Source: Bacillota bacterium
GTDB taxonomy: Bacteria; Bacillota; Clostridia; Oscillospirales; Ruminococcaceae
Reading direction: 5' to 3'
Assembly (NCBI GenBank): GCA_023431215.1
Contig: JAEYXR010000119.1
Location: 1-44,013 of the forward strand
Length of the DNA: 44,013 nucleotides
Within the stretch, counting starts at the first letter, position 1. The number at the start of each line of letters is the position of its first letter. Below are positions 23,219 through 31,097 of this stretch, in pieces. Position numbers and translations under genes: made by a program. The notes beneath the pieces are model-generated. The model was not told where the DNA came from. It saw only the letters and a program-made list of their open reading frames with translations, and did no database searches.

Positions 23219-23665
23219 TTATTGGGCCTTTGTCTGTGCCAGTAGCTCATGAAGAAATACTGCTGCCTGCCGGTAACCCTCAAAGCCAAGGCCACAAATA
23301 GACTTGACACAGGCTACCGACACATAGGAGACCTTTCGGAATTCCTCCCGCTGGGCAATGTCCGTGAGATGCACCTCTACCGTTGGAATACCCACTGCTT
23401 TTACCGCGTCCAATATGGCCACGCTGGTATGAGTGTAAGCCGCAGGGTTGATGATAATGCCATCCATCCGTCCATAGGCATTTTGAATGGCATCTACCAG
23501 CGCACCCTCGTGGTTGGACTGAAAAAATTCAGCCTCATCCCCAAGTTCTGCACATACCCCGCGTACATATTCTATGAGATTTTGGTAACTCTCGTTCCCG
23601 TAAATTCCCGGTTCCCGTATTCCCAGCATATTTAAGTTGGGTCCGCTTAGTACCAGCAGCTTCAT
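23219..23665 (-). CDS. aroQ: 3-dehydroquinate dehydratase, type II
   Basis: A 148-residue enzyme that dehydrates 3-dehydroquinate to 3-dehydroshikimate, the third shikimate step. Type II signatures are LSGPNLNMLGIREPGIYG at the start (catalytic Tyr in IYG), NPAAYTHTSVAILDA, and EVHLTDIAQREEFRKVS with the catalytic His. The ATG at 23665 overlaps the stop of the AroE-AroK gene as ATGA, with AAGGAG eight bases upstream, so translation is coupled. The longer frame to 23674 begins at a GTG inside this ribosome site. It is the last aro gene of the operon. Confidence 0.95.
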   Translation of the reverse strand: MKLLVLSGPNLNMLGIREPGIYGNESYQNLIEYVRGVCAELGDEAEFFQSNHEGALVDAIQNAYGRMDGIIINPAAYTHTSVAILDAVKAVGIPTVEVHLTDIAQREEFRKVSYVSVACVKSICGLGFEGYRQAAVFLHELLAQTKAQ

Positions 23666-24891
23666 TTTATACACTCCTTTTTAATCCAGGCCACCGTATC
23701 CTCCATAGCTCCGTTGTTGTCTGCCAAAAGATGGGCAAATGCACGATACACAGGCATTCGTTTGTTCCACAGCTCTGCCACAGCATTGGCATCTGTGCTT
23801 AAGGGTCTTCCTTTCCCAAGCTGCAAAGCGCTTTGTTTTCGTTCCAGCAGCACAATGGTCGCATTCTGTGCCAATGAACGGCGGTTTTGCTCTGTCATGG
23901 CACCGCCTCCGCCAATGGCAATTACCGTTCCGGTTGCAGCACCCGCTTCTGCAATTACCTGTGACTCATAGCTTCTGAACACCGGTTCGCCGTCCTCGCT
24001 GAAAATTTGAGGGATGGGTTTTCCTGCCCTTGTCTCAATCTGTGCATCTGTGTCCACAAAAGGACGAGACAATGCTTGTGCCAAAGCCCTGCCCACTGAG
24101 GTTTTGCCGCTGCCGGGCATGCCTATCAGCACAATATTTTTCTGCTTTTGTACCAATTCTTGATAAACCTTTTGGGCTTGTTCCTGTAAAATGGAATGCC
24201 CCAAAAAAAGTTCGTCCGCTTTCCATGCCTGGGCCACCAGCATCCATAGCCCACCTGCACAGGGAATTCCTCTGCTCTCGGCCTCTAAAATCAATTCTGT
24301 TTTTAAAGGGTTATATACCACATCCAGCACACCCTCACAGTGCGGAAACAAGCCTAACTCAATGGGTGCAACCCCGTTATGAGGAAACATCCCCACCGGA
24401 GTGGTATTGATGATAACCTGAGTATTTGCATAACTACCCAGCTGTTCATAGGTAACAGGCCCTCTCCGGGAAACCACAGTAATTTGTGATGCCCCCTCAC
24501 CCTCTGCCACAGCACGGGCAGTCAAGCTGGTACCCCCGCTGCCCAAAATCAGTACCCTTTTGCCCAAAAAGCTGATACCAGCCTGCCTGGCAAGGGACAA
24601 AAGCCCATAGTAATCGGTATTCTCGCCATACAGGCTGCCGTCGGAACGCTTGAGAATGGTATTGACGCAGCCGATACTTTTGGCACGGGGGCTTAACTCC
24701 TTGCAGTAGGGCATTACCGCCTGCTTATAAGGAATGGTAACATTAAGCCCCTTAAAATCTCCGCGGCATAAAAAGGCCCCCAGTGCATCCGGTTCCATGG
24801 GGCAAAGCTCATACTGCTCAATCCCCATACCTTTATGGATGAAAGGAGAAAAACTGTGTCCCAGTGTTTGTCCAATGAGTCCGTATTCCAC
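23662..24891 (-). CDS. aroE: Shikimate dehydrogenase - shikimate kinase fusion
   Basis: A 409-residue fused enzyme for the fourth and fifth shikimate steps. Residues 1-250 are AroE: GQTLGHSFSPFIH binds shikimate, Lys56 in NVTIPYKQ and Asp93 in ENTDYYG are the catalytic pair, and ILGSGGTSLTA binds NADP. Residues 252-409 are AroK: Walker A is GMPGSGKT (257-264), DTDAQIE binds metal and shikimate, and GGGGA (327-331) contacts substrate. Both halves keep their key residues. Fused AroE-AroK occurs in some Clostridia but separate genes are more common. The start is a GTG at 24891 with AAGGA upstream. It lies 39 bases after pheA in the operon and overlaps aroQ by four bases. Confidence 0.95.
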   Translation of the reverse strand: MEYGLIGQTLGHSFSPFIHKGMGIEQYELCPMEPDALGAFLCRGDFKGLNVTIPYKQAVMPYCKELSPRAKSIGCVNTILKRSDGSLYGENTDYYGLLSLARQAGISFLGKRVLILGSGGTSLTARAVAEGEGASQITVVSRRGPVTYEQLGSYANTQVIINTTPVGMFPHNGVAPIELGLFPHCEGVLDVVYNPLKTELILEAESRGIPCAGGLWMLVAQAWKADELFLGHSILQEQAQKVYQELVQKQKNIVLIGMPGSGKTSVGRALAQALSRPFVDTDAQIETRAGKPIPQIFSEDGEPVFRSYESQVIAEAGAATGTVIAIGGGGAMTEQNRRSLAQNATIVLLERKQSALQLGKGRPLSTDANAVAELWNKRMPVYRAFAHLLADNNGAMEDTVAWIKKECIK

Positions 24892-24930
24892 GGCGCATCC
24901 TTCTTTCTGTGTAAAACTGCGTCTTTGGTG

Positions 24931-26073
24931 CTACACCTCAGTATACCCGCCAAGAAAGGTGACCTCCGGCAGGTCGGCGCTTAACTGCTCCAGCAGAGAA
25001 CTCAAGCGGGGGTCATCGGGGCGTGCAGCCAAGTCAAAGTAGAATAAAAACTCAAAGTCCCGCTGTGGAATGGGACGGCTTTCCAGCTTGGTAAGGTTTA
25101 GGCCCAATGCCGCAAAACGAGAAAGCACACCATACAAGCTGCCGCTGCGGTGGGGCAGGGTCATCATCAGGCTCACACGGTCGGCTCCCGGCCAAAGCTC
25201 CGGCTGGCGGGAGATACACACAAAGCGTGTGGCATTGTTGGTGGTGTCCTGTATCTTTTTGCCCAGCACGGTAAGACCATACAGTTCCCCGCAACAGGGC
25301 GAAGCAATGGCCGCTGCATCGGTCCTGCCCGATTCCGCAACCATTCTGGCAGCTGATGCAGTATTTTCGCAAACGGTAGTTTTCACATCGGCAAGGCTTT
25401 TTATAAAGCTTTCACACTGGCGCAAAGCCTGCTCATGGGAGAAAATTTCGGTAATATCCTCCAGCCTTGTGCCCCTGGGTACCAACAGCGCGTGTTCTAT
25501 GGGCAGCCGTGCGCTGCGGACAATATGGCAGCATCGACTATGAAGCAAATCATACACTGCGTTTACAGAGCCTGCTGTGCTGTTTTCCAGAGGCAAAACA
25601 CCGTAGCGGCACAACCCCTGCTCTACGGCTGCAAACACCCCTTCAAAGCTTTTAAAGTACAAAATATTGGGGTCGGCAAACAGCTTGGAGGCCGCCTGCT
25701 GGCTATATGCCCCCGCAATGCCCTGGCAAGCTACCGTTGCACTTTGGGGAAATTCTCCCAAAGGCCTTGCCGTAAGTTGACGAAGCTGTTCCCCCATGGG
25801 GGTATTCATGCTGCGACGGCTGTTTTGGAGGCTGCGGCTCAGGTCAAAAAGTGTGGTGTACAAAACTCTGGCATAGTCGCTAAGCTCCTGGGGCACCTCT
25901 GTCGCTACACGGTCCAATATCTGCTGCTGGCGAGCTTCATCCAGTGTGGGAAGGCCATTTGCGGCTTTGTAGTCCGCTATTTTTACAGAAGTATCCATAC
26001 GCTGTACAAACAGCGCAAGCAACTCCTTATCAATACTGTTTATTTGCTGGCGCAAGGACTCTATCTGTGTCAT
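24931..26073 (-). CDS. pheA: Chorismate mutase / prephenate dehydratase (P-protein)
   Basis: A 380-residue bifunctional enzyme that turns chorismate into prephenate and then phenylpyruvate for phenylalanine. Residues 1-85 are an AroQ-type chorismate mutase (IESLRQQINSIDKELLALFV). The dehydratase domain (about 105-280) includes NNATRFVCIS with the catalytic Thr. The C-terminal ACT domain (about 295-370), with GSLYGVLSRFAALGLNLTKLESRP, binds phenylalanine for feedback inhibition. The start at 26073 overlaps the aroC stop as TGATG; the longer frame to 26157 is inside aroC. It makes the operon's end product Phe-directed, which fits the Phe-rich leader peptide. Confidence 0.96.
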   Translation of the reverse strand: MTQIESLRQQINSIDKELLALFVQRMDTSVKIADYKAANGLPTLDEARQQQILDRVATEVPQELSDYARVLYTTLFDLSRSLQNSRRSMNTPMGEQLRQLTARPLGEFPQSATVACQGIAGAYSQQAASKLFADPNILYFKSFEGVFAAVEQGLCRYGVLPLENSTAGSVNAVYDLLHSRCCHIVRSARLPIEHALLVPRGTRLEDITEIFSHEQALRQCESFIKSLADVKTTVCENTASAARMVAESGRTDAAAIASPCCGELYGLTVLGKKIQDTTNNATRFVCISRQPELWPGADRVSLMMTLPHRSGSLYGVLSRFAALGLNLTKLESRPIPQRDFEFLFYFDLAARPDDPRLSSLLEQLSADLPEVTFLGGYTEV

Positions 26074-27161
26074 CACTGATGCTCCTCCTGTAAAATATCC
26101 AGCAGTGTTACCGCAACTGCAGCCTCCACCACCGGTACCGCCCTGGGCATTATGCACGGGTCGTGCCGCCCTGTAACGGTAAGAGTGGTGTTTTTGTGCT
26201 GCTGCAAATCTACTGTTTGCTGCTCTGTGGCAATAGAGGGGGTAGGCTTAAATGCCGCCTGCAGCAGCAGGGGCATGCCGGTGGTAATACCACCCAAAAT
26301 ACCGCCGTGGTTGTTGGTTTTGGTGATGATGCGCCCTGTTTGGTCATAGGTAAAGGCATCGTTGTTTTGAGAGCCCAAAAGCTGTGCCACCCCAAAGCCT
26401 GTGCCAAAATCCACACCCTTTACTGCAGGAATAGAAAACAGCATGGCTGCAAGTCGGCTTTCTATGCTGCCAAAAAAAGCTTCTCCCAAGCCCGCAGGTA
26501 ACCCCAGCACGCAGCATTCCACAACGCCACCCACCGAGTCGCCTTGGGCCTTGGCTTCCAAAATAGCCTCCCGCATGGCCGTTCCCTTGCTGTCGCTGAT
26601 AACAGCAAGGTGCTTTGCGGATACTTCTTTCAACAGCTCCGGTGTGGTGGAGACAGGGTCAAAGGCGGTATCGCGGATATCGGCAACAGACGCAATATGT
26701 GCACCGACGGTAATGCCCCTTTTCTCCAGCAGCTGCAGGGCAACTGCTCCGGCAAAGCAGAGCGGTGCTGTCAGCCGGCCGGAAAACTGCCCACCGCCGC
26801 GGATATCGTGGGCCATGCCGCTTTTGACCCATGCCGTATAGTCGGCATGGCCGGGACGTGGCTTGGCACGCAGCTCTTCATAATCCCGCGAACGTGTATC
26901 TGTGTTGGTAATGACGGCACATAGTGGTGCACCACAGGTAACGCCTTCTACCAAACCAGATAAAATTTCCGCTTTGTCCGTTTCTTTTCGGGCGGTAGCG
27001 GTGGCGTCACGTCCCGGGGCACGGCGCTCCAAAAAAGCCTGTACCCTTACTAAATCAATGGTCTCTCCGGCTGGCAAACCGTCTATCACCACTCCCATCC
27101 CTTTGGAGTGGGACTGACCGAATAAGGTTATTTTCAGCTGATTGCCAATACTAGCCGCCAA
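26073..27161 (-). CDS. aroC: Chorismate synthase
   Basis: A 362-residue FMN-dependent enzyme that converts EPSP to chorismate, the last shikimate step. Signatures are FGQSHSKGMGVVIDGLPAG near the start, RPGHADYT near residue 105, RGGGQFSGRLTAPL, and the C-terminal GRHDPCIMPRAVPVVEA. I choose the TTG at 27161: it lies eight bases after GGGAGG and gives AASIGNQLKIT, matching the usual family start. The GTG at 27167 is too close to that ribosome site. The gene overlaps the aroA stop by about ten bases and the pheA start by one, consistent with strong coupling. Confidence 0.95.
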   Translation of the reverse strand: MAASIGNQLKITLFGQSHSKGMGVVIDGLPAGETIDLVRVQAFLERRAPGRDATATARKETDKAEILSGLVEGVTCGAPLCAVITNTDTRSRDYEELRAKPRPGHADYTAWVKSGMAHDIRGGGQFSGRLTAPLCFAGAVALQLLEKRGITVGAHIASVADIRDTAFDPVSTTPELLKEVSAKHLAVISDSKGTAMREAILEAKAQGDSVGGVVECCVLGLPAGLGEAFFGSIESRLAAMLFSIPAVKGVDFGTGFGVAQLLGSQNNDAFTYDQTGRIITKTNNHGGILGGITTGMPLLLQAAFKPTPSIATEQQTVDLQQHKNTTLTVTGRHDPCIMPRAVPVVEAAVAVTLLDILQEEHQ

Positions 27162-28416
27162 TAACACCGCCTCCCAACTTCTTAAAGTCCTGATAAAACC
27201 CGGGGTAAGATTTGCTTACGGCTTCTCCCCCTGTAATGGTGACAGGGTGGGTACACCTCAGCGCCGCCACCGCCATAGACATGGCAATGCGGTGATCTCC
27301 CCAGCTGTCTACCAACCCGCCGTTTAAAGCAGGCTTTCCTTGTATCACCAATCCGTCTGCGGTTTCTTCCACCGCTGCTCCCAAGGCATTCAGGCATTGG
27401 GTCATGGCTGCAAGACGGTTACTTTCCTTGTCACGCAGGCGCTGAGCACCATAAAAACGGCTTACGCCTTCCGCAAAAACCGCTGCCACCGCCAGTATGG
27501 GAAGTAGATCCGGAATTTGAGAAAAGTCTGCCTGCAATGCAGTAAGTCTGCTCTGCCGGACGGTGACGCTGTTCTGCCCAAACGTAATCTCCGCACCCAT
27601 CTGCCTCAAAAGCGATACCACGGCACGGTCTCCCTGGGGAGAATGGGCATTTACCCCCCGTACGGTGACAGCACCGCCAAGTGCCCCCGCCACCAGCCAA
27701 AAAGCGGCGGCAGACCAGTCTCCTTCCACGCTGACCACTCCCTGGGGCGCCGTATATTGTTGCCCGGCAGGCAAAACCCATCCGTCTGCCTGAGGCACCG
27801 TGGTTACCCCAAACTGTGCCATGGCAAGGCGTGTCATTTCTGTATAGGGAGCAGACTCCAGGGGTGTGGTGTAGCGTAGCCGGCATTGTTCTTTTACCAG
27901 CGGTAACGCCAGCAACAATCCCGAAAAATACTGGGAACTAACATCACCCGCAAGGGCATACTCCCCTCCGCAAAGGCTGCCACGCACCTGGAGAGGCCAG
28001 TGACCCTCCAAGCTGAGGGTGCAGCCATGAGCCTCCAGCACGCGGCGCAAGGGGGACAAAGGACGCTGCTCCAGTCGCCCATGCACTACAAAGTCTGCTC
28101 CCCCCAAGGCTGCCGCCACAGGCAGCAAAAACCGCAGGGTAGAGCCGCTTTCTCCACAATCTAACACAGGGGGAGCTTTGGGAAGATGCCCCCATACAGG
28201 GCGGACGCAAAGGTGAGTCTCATTCCTTATAAATTGGGCGCCAAGGGCGGTAAGGCAGCCCATGGTAGCCTCTATATCATCATTGGTTTGGGGCAGATGC
28301 AGCTTAACCGGAGCATTGGCCAATGCGGCACAGATGAAAGCACGGTGGGCGGCCGATTTGGAAACCGGAGCGTCTACCGTTCCACAAAGCTTTGTGGGGC
28401 AAACTGTTACTTCCAT
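27151..28416 (-). CDS. aroA: 5-enolpyruvylshikimate-3-phosphate synthase
   Basis: A 421-residue two-domain enzyme that joins shikimate-3-phosphate and phosphoenolpyruvate. Motifs are VSKSAAHRAFI near residue 18 (phosphate-binding Lys), LDCGESGSTLRFLLPVAA near 90, and RDKESNRLAAM near 340. GESGSTLRF at the phosphoenolpyruvate site is of the typical bacterial pattern. The ATG overlaps the aroB stop by ten bases, with GGAGG upstream. Confidence 0.95.
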   Translation of the reverse strand: MEVTVCPTKLCGTVDAPVSKSAAHRAFICAALANAPVKLHLPQTNDDIEATMGCLTALGAQFIRNETHLCVRPVWGHLPKAPPVLDCGESGSTLRFLLPVAAALGGADFVVHGRLEQRPLSPLRRVLEAHGCTLSLEGHWPLQVRGSLCGGEYALAGDVSSQYFSGLLLALPLVKEQCRLRYTTPLESAPYTEMTRLAMAQFGVTTVPQADGWVLPAGQQYTAPQGVVSVEGDWSAAAFWLVAGALGGAVTVRGVNAHSPQGDRAVVSLLRQMGAEITFGQNSVTVRQSRLTALQADFSQIPDLLPILAVAAVFAEGVSRFYGAQRLRDKESNRLAAMTQCLNALGAAVEETADGLVIQGKPALNGGLVDSWGDHRIAMSMAVAALRCTHPVTITGGEAVSKSYPGFYQDFKKLGGGVIGG

Positions 28417-29480
28417 GTGCTTTCCTCCAACCCCAAAGCAAAAATATGGGCAAGCTCACTTATTTTTACGGGATACAGAATGCATTCTCCCACTTCCTTG
28501 GGCAGTACAAGCGTAATAATGCCACCACGGCGCTTTTTATCGCTTACGGCTGCCTCTGCCAAATCTGTGGCAGAATAGGCAATGTCTGTTGCAAGCCCTC
28601 TTGTCTTAAGTGCTGCCAATATATCCTCTGCACACCGTGGACTGCAAACACCAAGCTTTGCCGCTGCCTTTGTAATGGCTGCAGTGCCCATGGCCACCGC
28701 ATGTCCATGAGATATTTGGTAACCGCTTAATTTTTCTATGCCGTGGGCCATGGTATGACCCAAATTCAGCAGCTGACGGTCTCCGTTGTCCAGTACGTCA
28801 CGCTCTACCAGCTGCCGCTTGACCTCTACACAGCGCAGAATGATTTCCTCCCACTGGCGAATGCCAATGCTTTGGCGGCTCAACAGGTTAAGAAGCTCTC
28901 TGTCGCCAATGACGGCGGTTTTGATGGCCTCGGCCATGCCGTCTGCCAAAATCTCCGGGGGCAAGGTGGTAAGAGGATCGGGGTCGCACACCACCAGTGA
29001 CGGCTGGTGGAAGGTACCTGCCAGGTTTTTGCCCTGTGGCAGGTCTACCGCTGTTTTACCCCCTACGGAGGAATCGATGGCTGCCAGCAGCGTGGTAGGC
29101 ACCTGAATACAGGCAATGCCCCGCAGATAAACGGCGGCGGCAAACCCCGCCATATCACCAGTAACGCCGCCACCCAAGGCAATGACCACATCAGAGCGTC
29201 CCAATTTTTGCTCTGCCAAAAAACAGAGGATTTTGCCCCATGTGTCCAAATTTTTGCTGGGTTCGCCATGGGGAAATACATAACGGCAAACCTCAAAACC
29301 GCCTTGGCGCAGCGCTTTCTGGGCTTTTTGTCCATACAGACCGTCCACCGCATCATCGGTGATAAGGGCAGCTACCCGTCCCTGCACCACCTTTGCCGCC
29401 AGCTCTCCAAGGGTATCCAGTACGCCCCGCCCAACAAGCACCTCATAATCAGGCTCTACATGAATTGTTATGGTTTCCAT
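28407..29480 (-). CDS. aroB: 3-dehydroquinate synthase
   Basis: A 357-residue NAD- and metal-dependent enzyme that cyclises DAHP to 3-dehydroquinate. Motifs are VIALGGGVTGDMAGFAAAVY (NAD-binding), PTTLLAAIDSSVGGKTAVD, and NLGHTMAHGIEKLSGY with the metal-binding His. The ATG at 29480 follows AAAGGAG by eight bases; the longer frame to 29510 is not needed. It is separated from aroF by 205 bases that hold a long hairpin, the only large gap inside the operon. Confidence 0.95.
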   Translation of the reverse strand: METITIHVEPDYEVLVGRGVLDTLGELAAKVVQGRVAALITDDAVDGLYGQKAQKALRQGGFEVCRYVFPHGEPSKNLDTWGKILCFLAEQKLGRSDVVIALGGGVTGDMAGFAAAVYLRGIACIQVPTTLLAAIDSSVGGKTAVDLPQGKNLAGTFHQPSLVVCDPDPLTTLPPEILADGMAEAIKTAVIGDRELLNLLSRQSIGIRQWEEIILRCVEVKRQLVERDVLDNGDRQLLNLGHTMAHGIEKLSGYQISHGHAVAMGTAAITKAAAKLGVCSPRCAEDILAALKTRGLATDIAYSATDLAEAAVSDKKRRGGIITLVLPKEVGECILYPVKISELAHIFALGLEESTWK

Positions 29481-29574
29481 GGGTTTGGCTCCTTTCTGCT
29501 GCACAAACAACTGTCAGGGCAACACTGCATAATTCTAAGCGTTGTATCGCGTCAGTTAGTTTGACAGATAAAAC

Positions 29575-29668
29575 AAAAAACACGGCTAATACTTCTTGCA
29601 TTGCGAGTATTTTTGTGAAATATGACAGAAAATTTGCAAGTGAAACAATGCTTAAGGCACTAGCCGTG
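29575..29668 (-). terminator. Long internal hairpin with T-run between aroF and aroB
   Basis: CACGGCTA (29581-29588) pairs with TAGCCGTG (29661-29668). GCATTG (29598-29603) pairs with CAATGC (29646-29651), and inner TTGC/GCAA and ATTTT/AAAAT arms lie between. Read on the minus strand, TTTTTTG follows the 3' arm (29575-29580). It looks like an intrinsic terminator or attenuator that would lower expression of aroB onward relative to aroF, or an RNA-processing site. Confidence 0.55.
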
Positions 29669-29685
29669 AATTGTGCGGTATTACC

Positions 29686-30699
29686 TTAGCCCAGCGTCTT
29701 ACTTACAATGGGCAAAATACTCCTTACATCACGGGTAATCTCCTCAAACTGCTGAGGCAGCAACGACTGAGGCCCGTCGCACAAAGCATGGCGGGGGTCG
29801 TTGTGCACCTCAATAATCAGTCCGTCTGCACCACAGGCAGCCGCAGCCAAAGACATGGGCTTTACCAGGCGGGAGATACCGGTGGCATGGCTGGGGTCTA
29901 CAATGACCGGCAGATGGGTCATACCATGAAGCAAAGGGATAGCCGATAAATCCAGCGTGTTGCGGGTAGCGGTTTCAAAGGTACGGATTCCACGCTCACA
30001 CAAAATAACCTTTTGGTTGCCTCCCGCCATAATATACTCGGCACTCATTAGCAGCTCCTGCAGGGTGTTGGCAAGGCCGCGCTTGAGCAAAATAGGCTTA
30101 TCCAGGTTGCCCAGCTCTTTTAACAGCTCAAAGTTCTGCATGTTGCGTGCTCCTACCTGAATGACATCAACATCCTCAAACAGGGGAATGTGGCTTGCCT
30201 CCATAATTTCGGTGACAATGGGCATGCCGGTGGCTTCCTTGGCTCGCAGCAGCAGCTCCAGCCCTTGTGCCCGCAGCCCCTGGAAGGCATAGGGTGAGGT
30301 GCGAGGCTTAAAAGCACCCCCACGCAGCAGTGTGGCACCCGCTGCCTTCACCTGCTTGGCTACGGTAACAATCTGTTCCTCCGACTCCACCGAGCAAGGA
30401 CCCGCAATCATCTGAAAATGACCGCCACCCAGTTTTAAGCTGCCAATTTCGATGACTGTATCGTCAGGGTGAAATTTTCGGTTGGCATTTTTATAGGGTT
30501 CCTGAATGCGCTTGGCATCCTCCACAATATCCATGCTGCGCACAAGGTCGATGTCTACCAGAGAGGTATCACCGATGAGCCCCAGCACGTTTTGATACTT
30601 TCCTTCGCACAGGTGTGTTTGTATCCCCATGGCGGAAAGCCAATCCAGCAAGTTTTTTAGTTGACGTTCATCAGGGTCTTTCTTTAGTACCAGTATCAT
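29686..30699 (-). CDS. aroF: DAHP synthase (3-deoxy-7-phosphoheptulonate synthase), class I-beta
   Basis: A 337-residue enzyme for the first shikimate step, joining phosphoenolpyruvate and erythrose-4-phosphate. Residues 1-70 form a ferredoxin-like regulatory domain, as in Thermotoga-type enzymes that are feedback-inhibited by Phe/Tyr. The catalytic barrel follows, with MIAGPCSVESEEQI, LRGGAFKPRTSPYAFQG, ILLKRGLANTLQE and VDPSHATG (metal ligands Cys, His, Glu, Asp). It is the first gene of the aro operon. Its mRNA carries the leader peptide and attenuator just upstream, so it is likely repressed when Phe is plentiful. The ATG at 30699 is consistent with the family start MILVLKK. Confidence 0.96.
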   Translation of the reverse strand: MILVLKKDPDERQLKNLLDWLSAMGIQTHLCEGKYQNVLGLIGDTSLVDIDLVRSMDIVEDAKRIQEPYKNANRKFHPDDTVIEIGSLKLGGGHFQMIAGPCSVESEEQIVTVAKQVKAAGATLLRGGAFKPRTSPYAFQGLRAQGLELLLRAKEATGMPIVTEIMEASHIPLFEDVDVIQVGARNMQNFELLKELGNLDKPILLKRGLANTLQELLMSAEYIMAGGNQKVILCERGIRTFETATRNTLDLSAIPLLHGMTHLPVIVDPSHATGISRLVKPMSLAAAACGADGLIIEVHNDPRHALCDGPQSLLPQQFEEITRDVRSILPIVSKTLG

Positions 30700-30784
30700 T
30701 GTTCATGCTCCATTCTGAGGTTTAGTTTCTATTTGGACGTTTGTGAGAAGCCCTAGCTGCAGCAGCCATATAAGTATAAGTATA

Positions 30785-30827
30785 TAAAAAAAGCAGCCCT
30801 ACAGCGGTTTCCCGCCATAAGACTGCT
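30785..30827 (-). terminator. aro operon attenuator terminator
   Basis: On the minus strand the 5' arm (30812-30827) and the 3' arm (30792-30807) give a 16-pair stem, allowing G-U pairs, closed by a GAAA tetraloop (30808-30811). TTTTTT follows (30786-30791). It lies between the leader peptide and aroF. Confidence 0.85.
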
Positions 30828-30866
30828 GTATGTTTGGTTTGCGCCTGTTACAACGCACCATACAAC
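30825..30866 (-). promoter_or_regulatory. Candidate antiterminator helix of the aro leader
   Basis: GTTGTATG (30859-30866), part of the last codons of the leader peptide, pairs with CATACAGC (30825-30832), with inner GGU/ACC and GCG/CGC pairs. The 3' arm uses the first three bases of the terminator's 5' arm. A ribosome finishing the peptide would cover this helix and allow termination; a ribosome stalled on the Phe codons upstream would leave it free. Confidence 0.55.
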
Positions 30867-30964
30867 TTTGTCCCAACGGAAAAACCCAAAAAAGCCTTAC
30901 CATAAAAGTAGGTAAAGCTAAAGCTAAAAAAGAAAAATTCAGCTTTTGCAGCAAAGTTTTTCAT
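30848..30964 (-). CDS. Phe/Tyr-rich leader peptide of the aro operon
   Basis: A 38-residue peptide with 10 Phe and 3 Tyr. Residues 10-21 read FFFFSFSFTYFY, nine aromatics in twelve residues, encoded at 30902-30937. It starts with ATG at 30964, preceded by GGAAAGG about 11 bases upstream. An in-frame extension to 31057 has no ribosome site and overlaps the transcription start. The arrangement of promoter, Phe-rich peptide, antiterminator, terminator and aroF is that of a translational attenuator such as E. coli pheL. Sensing of charged tRNA-Phe (and perhaps tRNA-Tyr) is inference from the codons. The peptide itself probably has no other role. Confidence 0.8.
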   Translation of the reverse strand: MKNFAAKAEFFFFSFSFTYFYGKAFLGFSVGTKLYGAL

Positions 30965-31045
30965 TTTGTGCACGGCCTTTCCGCCCTGTTGGAAAGTTGC
31001 TCTTTCCGGGCATGTATCAGCAAAGTTAATCATTTTATTAGCGAA

Positions 31046-31074
31046 ATTATAGCACAATGCTTTAGCCGTGTAAA
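31046..31074 (-). promoter_or_regulatory. aro operon promoter
   Basis: On the minus strand TTTACA (31069-31074), 17-base spacer, consensus TATAAT (31046-31051). Transcription would start near 31039. It lies just downstream of the MerR-family gene's stop, which has no terminator of its own, so some read-through from that gene is possible. Confidence 0.8.
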
Positions 31075-31097
31075 GAAAAAAATTGCAAAAAACTGTT

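Noticed and set aside
30700..31097. T-box riboswitch before aroF
   Set aside because: No AGGGTGGNACCGCG-type T-box sequence is found; the Phe-rich peptide attenuator explains the leader better.
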